From the NCBI RefSeq assembly GCF_000586555.1, contig NZ_AZUC01000010.1:1-40107 (forward strand): a DNA stretch of 40,107 bases, given 5' to 3'. The notes beneath the pieces were generated by a model, which saw only the letters and a program-made list of their open reading frames with translations, was not told the origin of the DNA and made no database searches. The translations under genes and the position numbers were made by a program. Source of the stretch: Sporosarcina sp. D27 (GTDB lineage Bacteria > Bacillota > Bacilli > Bacillales_A > Planococcaceae). Below, one piece after another: positions 39,953 through 40,107 of this stretch. How positions within the stretch are numbered: the first letter of the stretch is position 1; the number at the start of each line of letters is the position of its first letter.

Positions 39953-40107
39953 TTTATGAGTGTTCTCCATACTTTATGAGCACTTTCCATGCTTTATGAT
40001 CACTTCCCCAAGTTTATGAGCACTTTTCATGCTTTATGATCACTTCCCCAAGTTTATGAGCACTTTTCATGCTTTATGATCACTTTCCCCCGCTTATGAG
40101 CGTTTTC
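39953..40107. repeat. 20-nt-period TTATGAGC/TTATGATC array (copy C, inverted)
   Basis: Eight cores TTATGAG or TTATGAT end at 39960 and then every 20 nt to 40100. From the second unit on they alternate TTATGAG and TTATGAT. TTATGATC and TTATGAGC are the complements of GATCATAA and GCTCATAA, so this is the same family as at 37-124 and 4673-5000 in opposite orientation. Spacers alternate CACTTTTCATGCT and CACTTCCCCAAGT. The window cuts the array. Confidence 0.92.

Noticed and set aside
39774..39959. 61-codon plus-strand frame ending in a hydrophobic stretch
   Set aside because: It runs through degenerate 21-nt repeats, has no proper ribosome site and ends in the 20-nt array; more likely non-coding.

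Overview
The window looks like chromosomal DNA of a low-to-mid GC Gram-positive endospore-former relative (Bacillota, Bacillales), most likely a Planococcaceae/Sporosarcina-type bacterium. The grounds are the gene families present (UppP, a LiaIH-LiaFSR cell-envelope stress module, a YtrAB-type GntR/ABC operon, SinR/SinI, BrnQ, QueT, a KGG stress protein), strong AGGAGG-type ribosome binding sites, and perfect Bacillus-type cre sites. There are no rRNA or tRNA genes, no IS element and no CRISPR array.

Layout. 0-5 kb: a three-gene two-component operon (OmpR-type regulator, kinase, PepSY protein; YkoGHI-like), then DedA plus UppP. 5-9.2 kb: a fatty-acid degradation operon (thiolase, acyl-CoA dehydrogenase, acyl-CoA synthetase) under a sigma-A promoter overlapped by a cre. 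9.2-12.9 kb: a Lia-type envelope-stress locus (small membrane protein, PspA/LiaH, LiaF, LiaS, LiaR), with a terminator and a GC-rich structured stretch between liaH and liaF. 12.9-15.3 kb: a TM-helix-repeat mechanosensitive-channel-type protein and a small acidic protein sharing its C-terminal motif. 15.3-17 kb: a biofilm regulatory knot with sinR on the plus strand and, convergent to it, a 51-codon sinI preceded by a cyclic-di-GMP-I (GEMM-I) riboswitch. 17.1-28.3 kb: a nine-gene exopolysaccharide operon whose upstream region carries clustered palindromic SinR boxes. 28.6-31.8 kb: a second OmpR-type two-component system with an unlisted small membrane ORF between regulator and kinase. 32-35 kb: a YtrA-like repressor, ABC transporter and partner, then a DUF326 four-helix copper-binding protein. 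35.5-38.8 kb: a KGG protein, BrnQ, and an AAA+ sigma-54-type activator that lacks GAFTGA. 38.9-39.7 kb: a preQ1-I riboswitch, queT and a small HTH protein.

The most interesting reading is a regulatory circuit contained in one locus: c-di-GMP is sensed by an RNA aptamer directly upstream of sinI; SinI is the family antagonist of SinR; and SinR boxes sit at two candidate promoters of the adjacent polysaccharide operon. In Bacillus subtilis sinI is controlled by Spo0A-P and lies in tandem with sinR, so second-messenger control of the antirepressor would be a different wiring. The ligand effect on sinI (on or off) is not decided by sequence alone; the short distance between the aptamer P1 strand and the Shine-Dalgarno sequence suggests translational control.

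A second unexplained signal is a family of intergenic arrays with an exact 20-nt period and an alternating GATCATA/GCTCATA core, present at three separate loci (window start, 4.7-5.0 kb, window end).
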